Positions 8,000-17,496 of a stretch of DNA of 64,000 bases are shown piece by piece; positions within the stretch are counted from its first letter, which is position 1; every line of letters begins with the position of its first letter. Origin of the DNA: Chlorobiaceae bacterium. GTDB taxonomy: Bacteria > Bacteroidota > Chlorobiia > Chlorobiales > Chlorobiaceae. The stretch lies in the NCBI GenBank assembly GCA_013334485.1, contig JAAXXL010000004.1, positions 1-64,000 of the forward strand. Direction: 5' to 3'. The notes beneath the pieces are model-generated. The model searched no databases, was not told where the DNA came from, and worked only from the letters and a program-made list of their open reading frames with translations. A program made the translations under genes and the position numbers.

Positions 8000-9834
8000 G
8001 CAAACGGAATGTTCTTTCTGAAGTGACGGATGCAGTTATTTTCGATATCCTTCGCAGGGTGTTCGGGTTTCGTGAGTTCAGGCCAAATCAGGAGCGGATC
8101 GTCAGGGCGCTTCTGGAGAAGAGGGATGTTTTTGCTGTGATGCCGACCGGGGGAGGCAAATCGCTCTGCTATCAACTCCCGGCAGTGCTGCTTCCCGGTA
8201 CCTGCATGGTTATCAGCCCGCTCATTGCACTGATGAAAGACCAGGTGGATGGAGCACGGGCTAACGGTATCAGGGCGGCATTTCTCAATAGCTCGCAATC
8301 GCCAGAAGAGCGGGATAGCGTTATGCGTGAGTTGATGTCGAACTCTCTTGATCTGCTCTACGTGGCGCCGGAGCGCTTCACCCTCGATCACTTCCGGGAG
8401 CTGCTTGGCCGGGTGCAAATCAGCATGGCAGTTATTGATGAAGCCCACTGTGTCTCGGAATGGGGGCACGACTTCCGCCCAGACTATCTCTCGCTCTCCG
8501 CTCTCGTATCGCTTTTTCCCGATATTCCGGTCTCTGCTTTCACCGCTACGGCTACCCATCGGGTTCAGCAGGATATACTTGACCGTATAGCCTTGCGCGA
8601 TCCGCTCATTGTCCGGGCATCGTTTGATCGTCCGAACCTTTTCTATGACGTTCGTTTCAAGGAGAAGCCCGATACCCAGATCGTATCGCTTTTGAAGGCC
8701 AATTCGGGCAAATCAGGCATCATCTATCGAACCAGTCGCAAAAGTGTGAACGACACCGCAGCCATGCTGCAAACGAAAGGGTTTCGCGCGCTGCCCTACC
8801 ATGCAGGGCTAAGTGATGAAGAGCGAAAACGTAATCAGGAAGCGTTTATTCGCGATGAGGTTGATGTGATAGTTGCCACTATCGCCTTCGGCATGGGCAT
8901 CGACAAGTCGAATATCCGCTTTGTTATCCATGCCGATCTTCCAAAAAGCATCGAAAACTACTACCAGGAGACCGGGAGGGCTGGTCGAGACGGGGAACCG
9001 GCACACTGCATTCTTCTCTTTGCACAGGGTGATATACCCAAAGTGCGTTTCTTTATCGATTCGATGCTTGACGAAACCGAGCGCGCCCGTGCTCTCGCCG
9101 CTCTGACGAGAGTGACCTCATTTGCATCCACATCGGTCTGCCGGCGTATCACCCTGCTTAACTATTTCGGGGAAACCTACCCGCATGAGAACTGCGGCTC
9201 CTGCGATATTTGCACAGGAACCCGTGAAGTGGTTGACTGCACGAGGGAGGCGCAGATGCTGCTCTCCGCCATAGTCCGTACTGAAGAGCGTTTCGGTGCA
9301 ACGCATATTATCGATATCGTTATGGGCAGCGCCAACCAGAAAATCCGTGACATGGGTCACGACACGCTTAAAACGTACGGGGTTGGAAAAGGGCAGACCA
9401 AAAAATACTGGAGGCAGCTTGTTGACGAGCTGCTTGCTCAAAAGGTGGTGGCAAAAGCCGAAGGCCTCTACCCTACGCTCTATCTTTTGCCGAAGGCTGT
9501 GCGTATTCTGAAGAATGAAGAGCAGATGGAGATTGTCCGGGTTCTTGAAAAGAGAGCGGCAAAAGAAGCTAAAGGTGAGATTGGAGCACCATTCGACCGG
9601 GAGCTGTTCGAACTGCTCAGAACACTTCGCAAGCAAATTGCTGATGAGCAGGGAATCCCACCCTACCTGGTATTTTCCGACCGCACACTCCGTGATATGG
9701 CTGCCATTTCCCCTCGGACAGCAGAAGTTATGCTTACCGTATCAGGAGTTGGAGAGGTCAAACTCGAACGCTATGGACGCCAGTTCCTTCGCCTCATCGA
9801 CCGCTTCATCACCGACCACCCCTCCCCGGATTAG
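7984..9834 (+). CDS. recQ: ATP-dependent DNA helicase RecQ
   Basis: 3'-5' DNA helicase for recombination and fork repair. It shows the Q-motif region (FRPNQE near 32-37), Walker A MPTGGGKS with Lys59, the DEAH box ([15 protein letters not shown]), helicase motif VI ([10 protein letters not shown]) and the zinc-binding cysteines of the RecQ C-terminal domain (Cys then [10 protein letters not shown]). A winged helix follows, and an HRDC domain lies in the last 80 residues. The length of 616 residues is normal. The ATG at 7984 lies inside the end of gmd, giving a 16-base overlap in a different frame; an in-frame TTG at 7996 is an alternative start. Coupling of recQ to a sugar-nucleotide gene is unusual and is probably positional only. 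Confidence 0.95.
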   Translation: MQRELSKRNVLSEVTDAVIFDILRRVFGFREFRPNQERIVRALLEKRDVFAVMPTGGGKSLCYQLPAVLLPGTCMVISPLIALMKDQVDGARANGIRAAFLNSSQSPEERDSVMRELMSNSLDLLYVAPERFTLDHFRELLGRVQISMAVIDEAHCVSEWGHDFRPDYLSLSALVSLFPDIPVSAFTATATHRVQQDILDRIALRDPLIVRASFDRPNLFYDVRFKEKPDTQIVSLLKANSGKSGIIYRTSRKSVNDTAAMLQTKGFRALPYHAGLSDEERKRNQEAFIRDEVDVIVATIAFGMGIDKSNIRFVIHADLPKSIENYYQETGRAGRDGEPAHCILLFAQGDIPKVRFFIDSMLDETERARALAALTRVTSFASTSVCRRITLLNYFGETYPHENCGSCDICTGTREVVDCTREAQMLLSAIVRTEERFGATHIIDIVMGSANQKIRDMGHDTLKTYGVGKGQTKKYWRQLVDELLAQKVVAKAEGLYPTLYLLPKAVRILKNEEQMEIVRVLEKRAAKEAKGEIGAPFDRELFELLRTLRKQIADEQGIPPYLVFSDRTLRDMAAISPRTAEVMLTVSGVGEVKLERYGRQFLRLIDRFITDHPSPD

Positions 9835-10588
9835 TGCCAATTCGTGAAATTCGTGGACAGCATCTTCTCTTCCTTTTGCGCAATTTCGTGTTTTTTCGTG
9901 GTAAAAAAAACTTCTTCTCAGATCTGAAATTTTATTAAGTATCAACAATCACCTACGTCCCTAAAAAAGCTTTATTTTCTGAAGAGTTTTTGGAATGGGG
10001 TTATTGATTATGTATATAAGCTGGCTATATCGAAAAGGGGGGGGGCTCTGGTGGTGATATAGTTCGTTGCGGTTTAGGTTGGAGTGTGAAAAAAAATTAT
10101 TGATGATGTGAAATAAGCTGGTTTTCGTGTGAGTTCGATTAATACAATCCAACGACGCCGGCATGCTGTTTTTCTTCATTTTCAGAAGTCTGAAAAGTGA
10201 GGAATGTGATTTTTGTTTTACTGAATTTGTTATATTTGCAGCAGTTTTAGAGGTTACTCCGGTTTCTTTTGCGTTCGGTTGTTACTCTGAAAAAAAAAGA
10301 TCGTATATATAATTTATACTGAGTCAGGAAGGTTCTTTAGTTTAGTCATTCTCTATACAGGTTTGCGCCTCCCTGGTTATGGAGAACTCTGTTTTCAGGG
10401 AGTGCAGCTTTTCGGAGTATTATGCACTTTTTGCCAAAGGTTTTGGTTCTCGATTGTTTGGAAGCATACTTTTCAGATGTGACTGAAGGAGGCGAAGCTT
10501 TTCTCTTTTAAATCCATATCAATGCGCATTCAACCGTCTGCTAATGTTTTCAATTTGTATTGTTAGCACCGCGCATTGAAATTTACTT
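9835..10588. other. 754-base gene-free gap before the export genes
   Basis: No convincing gene on either strand. It begins with family B repeat units (TTCGTGAAATTCGTGGAC and TTCGTGTTTTTTCGTGG, 9838-9906), then a 26-base element also found at 59246-59271 (9937-9962), then an AT-rich stretch with a run of nine G at 10037-10045. The region just before 10589 has two related 10-mers (GCGCATTCAA at about 10522 and GCGCATTGAA near 10572). It probably contains the promoter of the polysaccharide operon, but I see no clear -35/-10 pair or JUMPStart/ops sequence. Confidence 0.6.
9937..9962 (-). repeat. 26-base element shared with 59246-59271
   Basis: On the minus strand this reads AGGGACGTAGGTGATT followed by GTTGATACTT. 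The copy at 59246-59271 on the plus strand differs at only three positions. It could be the end of a transposable element or MITE remnant. Confidence 0.6.
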
Positions 10589-10966
10589 ATGGCTGGAATT
10601 CAGAAATTTGAAGGTTTGCTGGCTTGGCAAAAGGCTCGTGAACTGACAAAAGCGATATATCAGGTTACATCCACTGGTAGATTTTCAAAAGACTTTGGAT
10701 TGTGCGATCAAATTCGCAGAGCCTCAGTTTCTGTAATGTCAAACCTGGCGGAAGGATTTGAGCGAAACTCCAAAAATGAGTTCCATCAGTTTCTGGTTAT
10801 TGCAAAAGGCTCATGTGCAGAAGTGAAATCGCAACTTTACGTTGCCCTTGATGCAGAGTATCTGGATAAGCCAATGTTCCAGCAATTGAAAAATCAGGCT
10901 GAAGAAGTAAGTAGAATTATTGGCGGTTTACGAGCATCAGTAGATCTGAAAAGGCAGAAAAAATAA
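10589..10966 (+). CDS. four-helix bundle protein (S23/IVS family)
   Basis: 125-residue protein of the four-helix bundle family first found encoded in 23S rRNA intervening sequences (TIGR02436 type). Diagnostic features are the N-terminal [15 protein letters not shown] helix, the [17 protein letters not shown] segment near residues 40-57 and a helical [16 protein letters not shown] stretch. There is no signal peptide or catalytic motif. These proteins often occur as single genes scattered through the genome, including inside polysaccharide loci, and their function is not established. Family A repeats separate it from the wza-like gene that follows. Confidence 0.88.
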   Translation: MAGIQKFEGLLAWQKARELTKAIYQVTSTGRFSKDFGLCDQIRRASVSVMSNLAEGFERNSKNEFHQFLVIAKGSCAEVKSQLYVALDAEYLDKPMFQQLKNQAEEVSRIIGGLRASVDLKRQKK

Positions 10967-11016
10967 GACAAACAACAAACTTGTTGATAGCGAGGTTTCA
11001 GGCACTATTTTTATAG

Positions 11017-11049
11017 CACTCAGCACTCAGCACTCAGCACTCAGCACTC
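11017..11049. repeat. tandem family A repeat upstream of wza
   Basis: Four to five perfect tandem CACTCAG units directly precede the export gene, ending 15 bases before its ATG and so abutting the ribosome-binding region. Confidence 0.85.
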
Positions 11050-11063
11050 TAATCTTTTTCCCC

Positions 11064-12932
11064 ATGCGCTTCACCTTCATAGTTCTTTTAGCTTTTTCAC
11101 TTTTTGCTCTCCCGATACGGGGAATCGCTGCTGAATCGGCAGCTCCTGCCGCGACAGCAGATTCGGGGGCATTCCCGACTCCGGTTGCCGGTACAGGAAT
11201 TCCTGCAATTACAACGCCAGCGTTGGAGGCACGTGCAGCATCAGAGCGTGAGGCAGCAGCAATTTTGGAAGCGCAGCAAAAGGCAGCAGCGCTTCCAAGC
11301 AGTTTTCAAACCTTTGTGGAAGGCTCTACCGGTAAACAGCTTGATGTATTTGGCCGCGACCTTTTCCGGAATGTGCCGACTACATTTGCGCCATTGAAAG
11401 CCGCACAGGTTAACGCCGATTATGTGATCGGGCCGGGTGATGCATTGCAGATCAGGGGCTGGGGTATGGTTGATATCGACGTTAATGTCACGGTCAGTCG
11501 CAATGGTGAGATTTATCTTCCCAAGGTCGGCACGGTTAACGTATCGGGTGTCAGGTACTACGAACTTCAGGGTTATCTCAAAAAGGCGGTAGGCCGGATA
11601 TATAAAAACTTTGAACTCACCGTAAGCATAGCCCAAACCCGTAGTGTACAGATCTATGTGGTTGGTCATGCCGTGCGTCCCGGCAGCTATACGCTTAGCG
11701 CTATGAGCTCAGTGCTCAATGCCCTTTTTGCATCCGGCGGCCCATCATCTACAGGGAGCATGCGTAACATAAAGGTGAAGCGGAGTGGTGCTCCTCTGGT
11801 AACTTTTGATCTTTATGATATTCTTCTCCATGGCGACAAATCTTCCGATATCGCACTCAGAGATGGTGATGTTGTTTATATCCCCTCTGTCGGACCGCTT
11901 GTAGCTCTTTTGGGAGACGTTAAAAAACCGGCCATTTTTGAACTTAAAGAGAGAACCTCCTTTGCGGACGTTGTCAGTTGGGCAGGAGGCTTTGAAGCTG
12001 TAGCTGGTCTTCAAAAAGTCATCGTTGAACGGAGTATTGACCATCAATACCAGACCGTTGCCGAGCTCCAGGCTGATTGGGGCTCTATCCAAAAAGGCCT
12101 CTCTCTGTTTGAGGTTCGACCAACAGATATCATTCGCGTCATTGCTCCGGGGTCAGTTCCGATCAAGGTCAAGATAGAAAGATCTTTTGTGCGGGTTGAT
12201 GGAGAGGTCAAGCAGAGCGGTGTTTTTCTCGTTGAAAAAGGTGAAACTCTCAGGGCGCTTATAGCAAGAGTTGGCGGAACTACCGACAAGGGGTATGTTT
12301 TTGGAACAAAGCTTACGAGGGCTAGTGTAAAGCGCGAACAGCAGTTGAAAATTGATGAATCGGTTGACCGTTACGAAAAGGATATCCAGACCAATGCCAA
12401 GCAGCGCCTTGCAGGCCAGAGCGATCCTACACAGGCCGCTACCATTGCAGCCGAACTCGAATCACAGCAGCGACTGTTGAGCAAGTTACGCCAGGTCAAA
12501 GCAGAGGGACGCATCATTCTGAACCTCAAGAATGCTGCTGCTCAAATCAGTGACCTGCCGGATCTGCCTCTTGAAGATGGTGATGTGGTTTACATTCCGC
12601 AAAAGTCAACAACGGTCGATGTGATCGGCGCTGTTTACCAGCAGAACACGATTATTTATTCACCCGATCGCAAAGTGAACGACTATCTCAGACTCTCGGG
12701 GGGTGTCACTGCAACCGGAGACAAATCAGAACTCTATCGGATTTGCGCTGATGGTACTGTTCGCAGCAAGCGAAACAGCGGCTTCGGTGGTGATGTCAAC
12801 CCCGGTGATGCCATTGTGGTACCAGAGAAAATCCAGAGAGGCCAGAGCTTCATGCAGAATCTTAAAGATATCACGAGCATTCTCTATCAGTTCGGTATTG
12901 GTGCCGCAGCATTCAAAACCCTTCGCAACTAA
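11064..12932 (+). CDS. wza: polysaccharide export protein, Wza/SLBB type
   Basis: Predicted outer-membrane polysaccharide export channel. A signal peptide is evident (residues 1-23, hydrophobic core FIVLLAFSLFALPI). The polysaccharide export domain starts near residue 115 (ADYVIGPGDALQIRGWG), and SLBB repeats follow (VYVVGHAVRPGSYTLS near 197, VALLGDVKKPAIFEL near 283, a third near 375, and VDVIGAVYQQNTIIY near 517). At 622 residues it is longer than E. coli Wza (about 380) and resembles multi-SLBB export proteins. I see no lipobox cysteine in the signal region, so a lipoprotein is not supported. It opens the assembly block wza-wecA-wzz-ABC flippase. Confidence 0.9.
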   Translation: MRFTFIVLLAFSLFALPIRGIAAESAAPAATADSGAFPTPVAGTGIPAITTPALEARAASEREAAAILEAQQKAAALPSSFQTFVEGSTGKQLDVFGRDLFRNVPTTFAPLKAAQVNADYVIGPGDALQIRGWGMVDIDVNVTVSRNGEIYLPKVGTVNVSGVRYYELQGYLKKAVGRIYKNFELTVSIAQTRSVQIYVVGHAVRPGSYTLSAMSSVLNALFASGGPSSTGSMRNIKVKRSGAPLVTFDLYDILLHGDKSSDIALRDGDVVYIPSVGPLVALLGDVKKPAIFELKERTSFADVVSWAGGFEAVAGLQKVIVERSIDHQYQTVAELQADWGSIQKGLSLFEVRPTDIIRVIAPGSVPIKVKIERSFVRVDGEVKQSGVFLVEKGETLRALIARVGGTTDKGYVFGTKLTRASVKREQQLKIDESVDRYEKDIQTNAKQRLAGQSDPTQAATIAAELESQQRLLSKLRQVKAEGRIILNLKNAAAQISDLPDLPLEDGDVVYIPQKSTTVDVIGAVYQQNTIIYSPDRKVNDYLRLSGGVTATGDKSELYRICADGTVRSKRNSGFGGDVNPGDAIVVPEKIQRGQSFMQNLKDITSILYQFGIGAAAFKTLRN

Positions 12933-12981
12933 TAAATAAGTATTTACCTGTTGTTGCTTGCTGATTTGCTGTGTTTTTTTT

Positions 12982-13018
12982 GCACTCAGCACTCAGCACT
13001 CAGCACTCAGCACTCAGT
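12982..13018. repeat. tandem family A repeat upstream of wecA-like gene
   Basis: Five perfect tandem CACTCAG units end seven bases before the ATG at 13025, so the repeat occupies the position of the ribosome-binding site. Confidence 0.85.
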
Positions 13019-13024
13019 TAATCC

Positions 13025-14122
13025 ATGGACCACGATTTCCTTTTTTCGATAAATCTCTTCGCTCCGGGAATCACCGCCTTATTGGTGTCAATCCTGATCG
13101 TCCAGACGAAACGATGGCATGGAAAGCATACGTTCGACAACATTGATGGAGTACAAAAATTCCATTCTCTTCCGACTCCACGTATTGGCGGTGTCGCCAT
13201 ATTTATCGGTTTGATTGTTGCGTGGTTACTATCACCGCAATCAGTTGCAAAATTGCTGTTACCTATGCTGGCGGCGGGTTCGCTTGCATTTGTTGTGGGA
13301 GTTACCGAAGATCTTACCAAACGAGTCAGCGTACGGATCCGTCTTTTTGCAACAATGATCAGCGGCGCTCTGGCATGTTTGCTTACCGGGTACAGCCTCA
13401 ATCACGTGGAAATAATCGGGGTGGACACATTACTTGCCTACCTGCCGGTCTCTATCCTTTTCACGGCTTTTGCCGTGGGAGGTGTTGCTAACGCTATCAA
13501 CATCATAGATGGCTTTAACGGTTTGGCGTCGGGGATACTGATGATCTGTTTTTCAGCATTAGGGATAATTGCATGGCAGGTTGGTGATGTAGAGTTGGCA
13601 TATCTCTGCTTCCTTGTGATCGTCGTTATAGCAGGATTTTTCGTAACTAACTATCCACTCGGAAAAATATTCCTTGGTGATGGTGGTGCATATCTACTTG
13701 GATACATCCTTGCATGGATCTCCGTGCTGTTACCCATGCGCAATCCATCAGTTTCCGTATGGGCACCATGTTTGGTATGCAGCTATCCCATTATTGAAAC
13801 CATTTTCAGTATAATACGTCGTTTCTGGAACGATAACAGTGCCGGAGATGCTGACAGCTCGCACTTGCATAGTCTGATAAAAATAAAAATTATATCACAG
13901 CGATTTGCCCATTTACCGCCACATATCCGAAACAGTATGGTGGCACCATTCTGCTGGATTTTTGCATTGCTCTCTACCGGAATAGCGGTTATTTTTTACG
14001 AACAGACCACGGTGCTTGTTGCTGCATGGTTCGGCAGTTTCGCTTTGTATCTACTACTCTATTGGCGTATAGCAAGTATTGACAATACACAGGAGAAAAT
14101 CGCCAAAAGCAAAGCATCCTGA
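13025..14122 (+). CDS. WecA/WbpL-type polyprenyl-phosphate sugar-1-phosphate transferase
   Basis: Initiating enzyme of the MraY/WecA family. It moves a HexNAc-1-phosphate (or similar) from UDP-sugar to undecaprenyl phosphate at the inner membrane. About ten hydrophobic segments span the 365 residues. Signature loops are KFHSLPTPRIGG (near 40-52), the Asp-rich NAINIIDGFNGLASG (near 156-170) and KIFLGDGGAYLLGY (near 217-230). A C-terminal cytosolic His-rich loop (ADSSHLHSL) substitutes for the HIHH motif of WecA. It lies between the wza and wzz genes, fitting a Wzy-type assembly pathway. The sugar transferred cannot be read from sequence. Confidence 0.9.
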   Translation: MDHDFLFSINLFAPGITALLVSILIVQTKRWHGKHTFDNIDGVQKFHSLPTPRIGGVAIFIGLIVAWLLSPQSVAKLLLPMLAAGSLAFVVGVTEDLTKRVSVRIRLFATMISGALACLLTGYSLNHVEIIGVDTLLAYLPVSILFTAFAVGGVANAINIIDGFNGLASGILMICFSALGIIAWQVGDVELAYLCFLVIVVIAGFFVTNYPLGKIFLGDGGAYLLGYILAWISVLLPMRNPSVSVWAPCLVCSYPIIETIFSIIRRFWNDNSAGDADSSHLHSLIKIKIISQRFAHLPPHIRNSMVAPFCWIFALLSTGIAVIFYEQTTVLVAAWFGSFALYLLLYWRIASIDNTQEKIAKSKAS

Positions 14123-14149
14123 CTCTTTCAAGGATGCGTACCATTTTTT

Positions 14150-14220
14150 TCCTGTGCCAATTCGTGTAATTAGTGGACAACCCTCTTTATTAATTTTCCT
14201 TTGTAATTTGTGGACAACAA
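14150..14220. repeat. family B repeats before wzz
   Basis: Two units, TTCGTGTAATTAGTGGACAA and AATTTGTGGACAAC, fill the 87-base gap. The second supplies a GTG (14210) in frame with the wzz gene, so an extended start would be repeat-derived. Confidence 0.7.
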
Positions 14221-14239
14221 TCTTCAATCACAAGAGCCA

Positions 14240-15373
14240 ATGGATGACGAGATAAGTCTTCTCGATCTTGCCATCACACTCGCCAAACATAAAAAAATTA
14301 TTCTTGGAGCGCCTGTAATTGGTGCTGTTATAGCTGCGGTGTTCACTCTTTTTCAGCCTGATATCTACACCGCTGATACGCAAATTATGCCTCCCCAGCA
14401 GCAGTCAAGTGCATCGGCATTACTTGGACAGCTTGGTGCACTTGGTGGCATGGCGGGTGCCGCAAGTATAAAAAATCCGAATGATATCTATGTTGCCATG
14501 CTTAGAAGCCGGACGCTTCAGGACAACATGATCAGTCGCTTCAAACTTCAGCAAATCTATAAGACTAAATCGAGCGAGGCTCTTCGCAGAACACTTTCTG
14601 CTGCGACCAAAGTGGATGTCGGCAAAGAAGGCATTATCGGGATTTCTGTCGATGACCGGAATCCGCAGCAGGCCGTAATGCTTGCCAATGGCTATGTAGA
14701 TGAACTGCAGCGATTGACCCAGGTTTTTGCGGTAACCGAGGCGTCGCAGCGACGTCTTTTTTTTGAAAAGCAACAACAGCAGGCGAAGCAAGCACTCAGT
14801 GATGCGGAGATAAATCTTAAGCAGTTGCAGGAAACAACCGGAATTATTCAACTTGATGCCCAGTCTCAACTTATTATTTCGACAGCAGCAGGCTTAAAAA
14901 GTCAGATCGCCATGAAAGAGGTTGAACTTGGTGCAATGCGCACTTTTGCAACCGGCAATAACCCTGATTATATTCGAAACCAGCAACTGCTGAGTGCCTT
15001 GCGGGCACAGCTTGCCAAGCTTGAGACTGGTACAGTAGCCTCCAGTGAGGTTCCTGAAAAAAGTCTTGAATATCTGAGAAAAGTACGTGATCTGAAGTAT
15101 GCTGAATCCATTTATGAGATGCTTGCCAAACAGTTCGAAATGGCTAAAATTGAAGAGGCCAAGGAGAGTTCAGTGATTCAGGTGCTCGACAAAGCGGTTG
15201 TCCCTGAGCAGAGGTCAAAACCTAACAGAAGCATGACCGTACTATTTGCAGCAGCAGTAACTGGATTTCTTGCTGTCCTTTGGGTATTAATTACAGAAGT
15301 ATTCCGGAATATCAAATTAGATAACGAAAGTCAGGCTCAATTACAGAAACTGCGTAACCATCTTCGCTGGTAG
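14240..15373 (+). CDS. Wzz-type polysaccharide chain-length regulator
   Basis: Inner-membrane polysaccharide co-polymerase. An N-terminal cytosolic segment (DDEISLLDLAITLAKHKK) precedes transmembrane helix 1 (near residues 22-42 from this start). A periplasmic domain with a long heptad-rich coiled coil follows (residues about 160-290, rich in Gln/Leu/Lys). The proline-containing PNRSMTVLFAAAVTGFLAVLWVLI region forms helix 2 near the C-terminus. It controls the length of the Wzy polymer. The frame is open back to a GTG at 14210, but that codon lies in a family B repeat. The ATG at 14240 gives the standard Wzz N-terminus and is preferred. Confidence 0.87.
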   Translation: MDDEISLLDLAITLAKHKKIILGAPVIGAVIAAVFTLFQPDIYTADTQIMPPQQQSSASALLGQLGALGGMAGAASIKNPNDIYVAMLRSRTLQDNMISRFKLQQIYKTKSSEALRRTLSAATKVDVGKEGIIGISVDDRNPQQAVMLANGYVDELQRLTQVFAVTEASQRRLFFEKQQQQAKQALSDAEINLKQLQETTGIIQLDAQSQLIISTAAGLKSQIAMKEVELGAMRTFATGNNPDYIRNQQLLSALRAQLAKLETGTVASSEVPEKSLEYLRKVRDLKYAESIYEMLAKQFEMAKIEEAKESSVIQVLDKAVVPEQRSKPNRSMTVLFAAAVTGFLAVLWVLITEVFRNIKLDNESQAQLQKLRNHLRW

Positions 15374-15642
15374 AGATTCTGTCCCAATAATCCACTCTTC
15401 TTCTTCGGTATTCTTTTCCGTTTTTTTCAATCAATCACCTCTTTTCAGATCATCAAACTCTCAAAACGTACTCTTTGTGTATCCGTGATATTTTCATGAT
15501 TTACAATCGAGAGAATGTTGAGCTTATCACGCCCCTGATTCAGGCAATTCCGCTATCTGCTTACTGTTCGACAAAATGGTTTTATGAAATTGCCTTTCAA
15601 ACCTGTTATCATGGTGGTAGCCGGTTTTAAAGACGTTGTTGT
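15374..15642. other. gap with a 44-codon open frame of unknown status
   Basis: The gap holds an ATG-initiated frame of 44 codons (15496-15630) encoding ENVELITPLIQAIPLSAY and further aromatic residues ending in a TAA. It looks protein-like but has no clear ribosome-binding site. It could be a remnant of a lost gene or a spurious frame. Nothing else is recognised here. Confidence 0.35.
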
Positions 15643-17496
15643 TTGGTATTTCAATCAGTTAAAATTCATATAGTGCAACAAAACCAACCAATCAGCCAAA
15701 TTCTCCACCGCTTATGGAAGCAGATCAACGAACGTCGTCGTTTACAGTTCGGGATGCTATTTGTGCTGATGCTTCTTTCCTCGTTTTCAGAGATCCTGAG
15801 TATAGGCTCTCTGCTGCCGTTTCTTGGGGTATTAACTGCACCCCAGCAGGTTTTTCAGCATGATGCAGCGCAGCCCATCATTCATGCACTGGGTCTGACA
15901 ACTCCCTCTCAACTTCTGTTACCGCTTACTATTGTTTTTGGTAGTGCCTCTCTTATCGCAGGTGTTATGCGTTTGTTGCTCCTTTGGGCTAGCACCCGGC
16001 TCTCATTTGCTACTGGTGCAGACTTGAGTATCAGCATCTACCGCCGCACGCTCTATCAGCCTTATGCTGTTCATTGTTTACGCAACAGCAGTGAAGTTAT
16101 CAACGGTATTTCGGGCAAGGCCAACCTTGTTATTTACAGCATCATTATGCCGGTTTTGGTACTCATCAGCTCCACGGTCATGCTTTTGGCCATCCTTATT
16201 GCAGTGTTGGCCATAGATCCCGTTATTGCGCTTTTGACCTTTGGCGGATTTGGCCTGATCTATGCGGTTATTATCCGTTTGACTCGAAAGCAACTGTTGA
16301 TCGACAGTCAACGTATTGCCCGTGAATCCAGTAATGTTATTAAATCCCTGCAGGAAGGCCTGGGCGGGATCCGTGATGTGCTTCTGGATGGAAGCCAATC
16401 CACCTACTGTCAGATATACAGCAACGCCGACCTTCCTTTGCGCCGCGCGCAGGGAAACAACCAGTTCATTATCCATAGTCCACGTTATGCCATGGAAGCT
16501 CTGGGTATGATGTTGATAGCTGTACTGGCTTATTCGCTTGCTGAGCAGGTTAACGGAATTGCCAGAGCTATTCCCATTCTCGGTACTTTGGCTCTCGGAG
16601 CACAGCGTTTACTGCCGGTTTTGCAGCAAGCCTACGGTGCCTGGACAAGTATTCGCGGTAGCCAGGCCTCACTCCAGGACATACTGGAACTACTCGACCA
16701 GCCCCTGCCTGATCATGCTGATCAGCGAGCACCCGAACCATTACCTTTCAGTAACTCCATCAGCCTAAATCAACTCGGGTTTCGCTACAGTCCGCAAACG
16801 CCTTATGTGCTCAAAAAGCTCAATCTGACTATCGCCAAAGGCAGCCGAGTAGGTTTTATAGGAACTACTGGAAGCGGAAAAAGCACATTGCTTGATATCG
16901 TCATGGGTTTACTTGAGCCAACCAACGGGACTCTTGAGATCGATGGTCAGCCGGTTACGCCAGCAAATACCTCGGCATGGCAAGCCCACATTGCTCATGT
17001 TCCGCAATCCATCTTTTTATCCGATAGCACCATAGAGGAAAATATTGCTTTTGGGGTAACAAAAGAGAATATAGACCATGATCGTGTCAGGGAGGCAGCG
17101 CAAAAGGCTCAAATTGCCGAGAGTATTGAAAGCTGGCCCAAGCAATACCAGACATTTGTTGGTGAGAGGGGCATTCGTCTATCTGGAGGTCAACGGCAGA
17201 GGATCGGCATAGCCCGTGCATTATATAAGAAGGCCGACGTTATTATCTTTGATGAAGCAACAAGCGCTCTCGACAATGAAACTGAACAAGCGGTAATGCA
17301 AGCCATAGAAGGACTCAGCAACGAACTTACCTTGCTTATCATAGCGCATCGCATCACTACGCTCAAAAACTGCACGCAGATTGTAGCCATGGGTGAGTCC
17401 TGTATAAAGCGAATCGGTAGTTATACTGATATTTTAAATCAATCTTCAACTGTCCATGAAAATGTGTCAGATTTTCAGACAAGTGACATCCAATGA
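15643..17496 (+). CDS. ABC transporter, PglK-like lipid-linked glycan flippase
   Basis: Fused ABC half-transporter, predicted to act as a homodimer that flips undecaprenyl-linked glycan across the inner membrane. The first 330 residues hold about six hydrophobic segments. The nucleotide-binding domain has Walker A GTTGSGKST (407-415), the signature LSGGQRQRIGIAR (near 514), Walker B VIIFDEATSALD and the H-loop IIAHRITTL. The fold order resembles PglK/MsbA. The frame opens at TTG 15643; a GTG at 15673 is an equally good start. Its stop overlaps the pseC start (ATGA). No Wzx flippase is seen in the window, so this protein is the best candidate for that job. Confidence 0.88.
   Translation: MVFQSVKIHIVQQNQPISQILHRLWKQINERRRLQFGMLFVLMLLSSFSEILSIGSLLPFLGVLTAPQQVFQHDAAQPIIHALGLTTPSQLLLPLTIVFGSASLIAGVMRLLLLWASTRLSFATGADLSISIYRRTLYQPYAVHCLRNSSEVINGISGKANLVIYSIIMPVLVLISSTVMLLAILIAVLAIDPVIALLTFGGFGLIYAVIIRLTRKQLLIDSQRIARESSNVIKSLQEGLGGIRDVLLDGSQSTYCQIYSNADLPLRRAQGNNQFIIHSPRYAMEALGMMLIAVLAYSLAEQVNGIARAIPILGTLALGAQRLLPVLQQAYGAWTSIRGSQASLQDILELLDQPLPDHADQRAPEPLPFSNSISLNQLGFRYSPQTPYVLKKLNLTIAKGSRVGFIGTTGSGKSTLLDIVMGLLEPTNGTLEIDGQPVTPANTSAWQAHIAHVPQSIFLSDSTIEENIAFGVTKENIDHDRVREAAQKAQIAESIESWPKQYQTFVGERGIRLSGGQRQRIGIARALYKKADVIIFDEATSALDNETEQAVMQAIEGLSNELTLLIIAHRITTLKNCTQIVAMGESCIKRIGSYTDILNQSSTVHENVSDFQTSDIQ

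Noticed and set aside
9961-10179. 72-codon minus-strand frame in the 754-base gap
   Set aside because: Low-complexity peptide with no ribosome site or recognisable motif.
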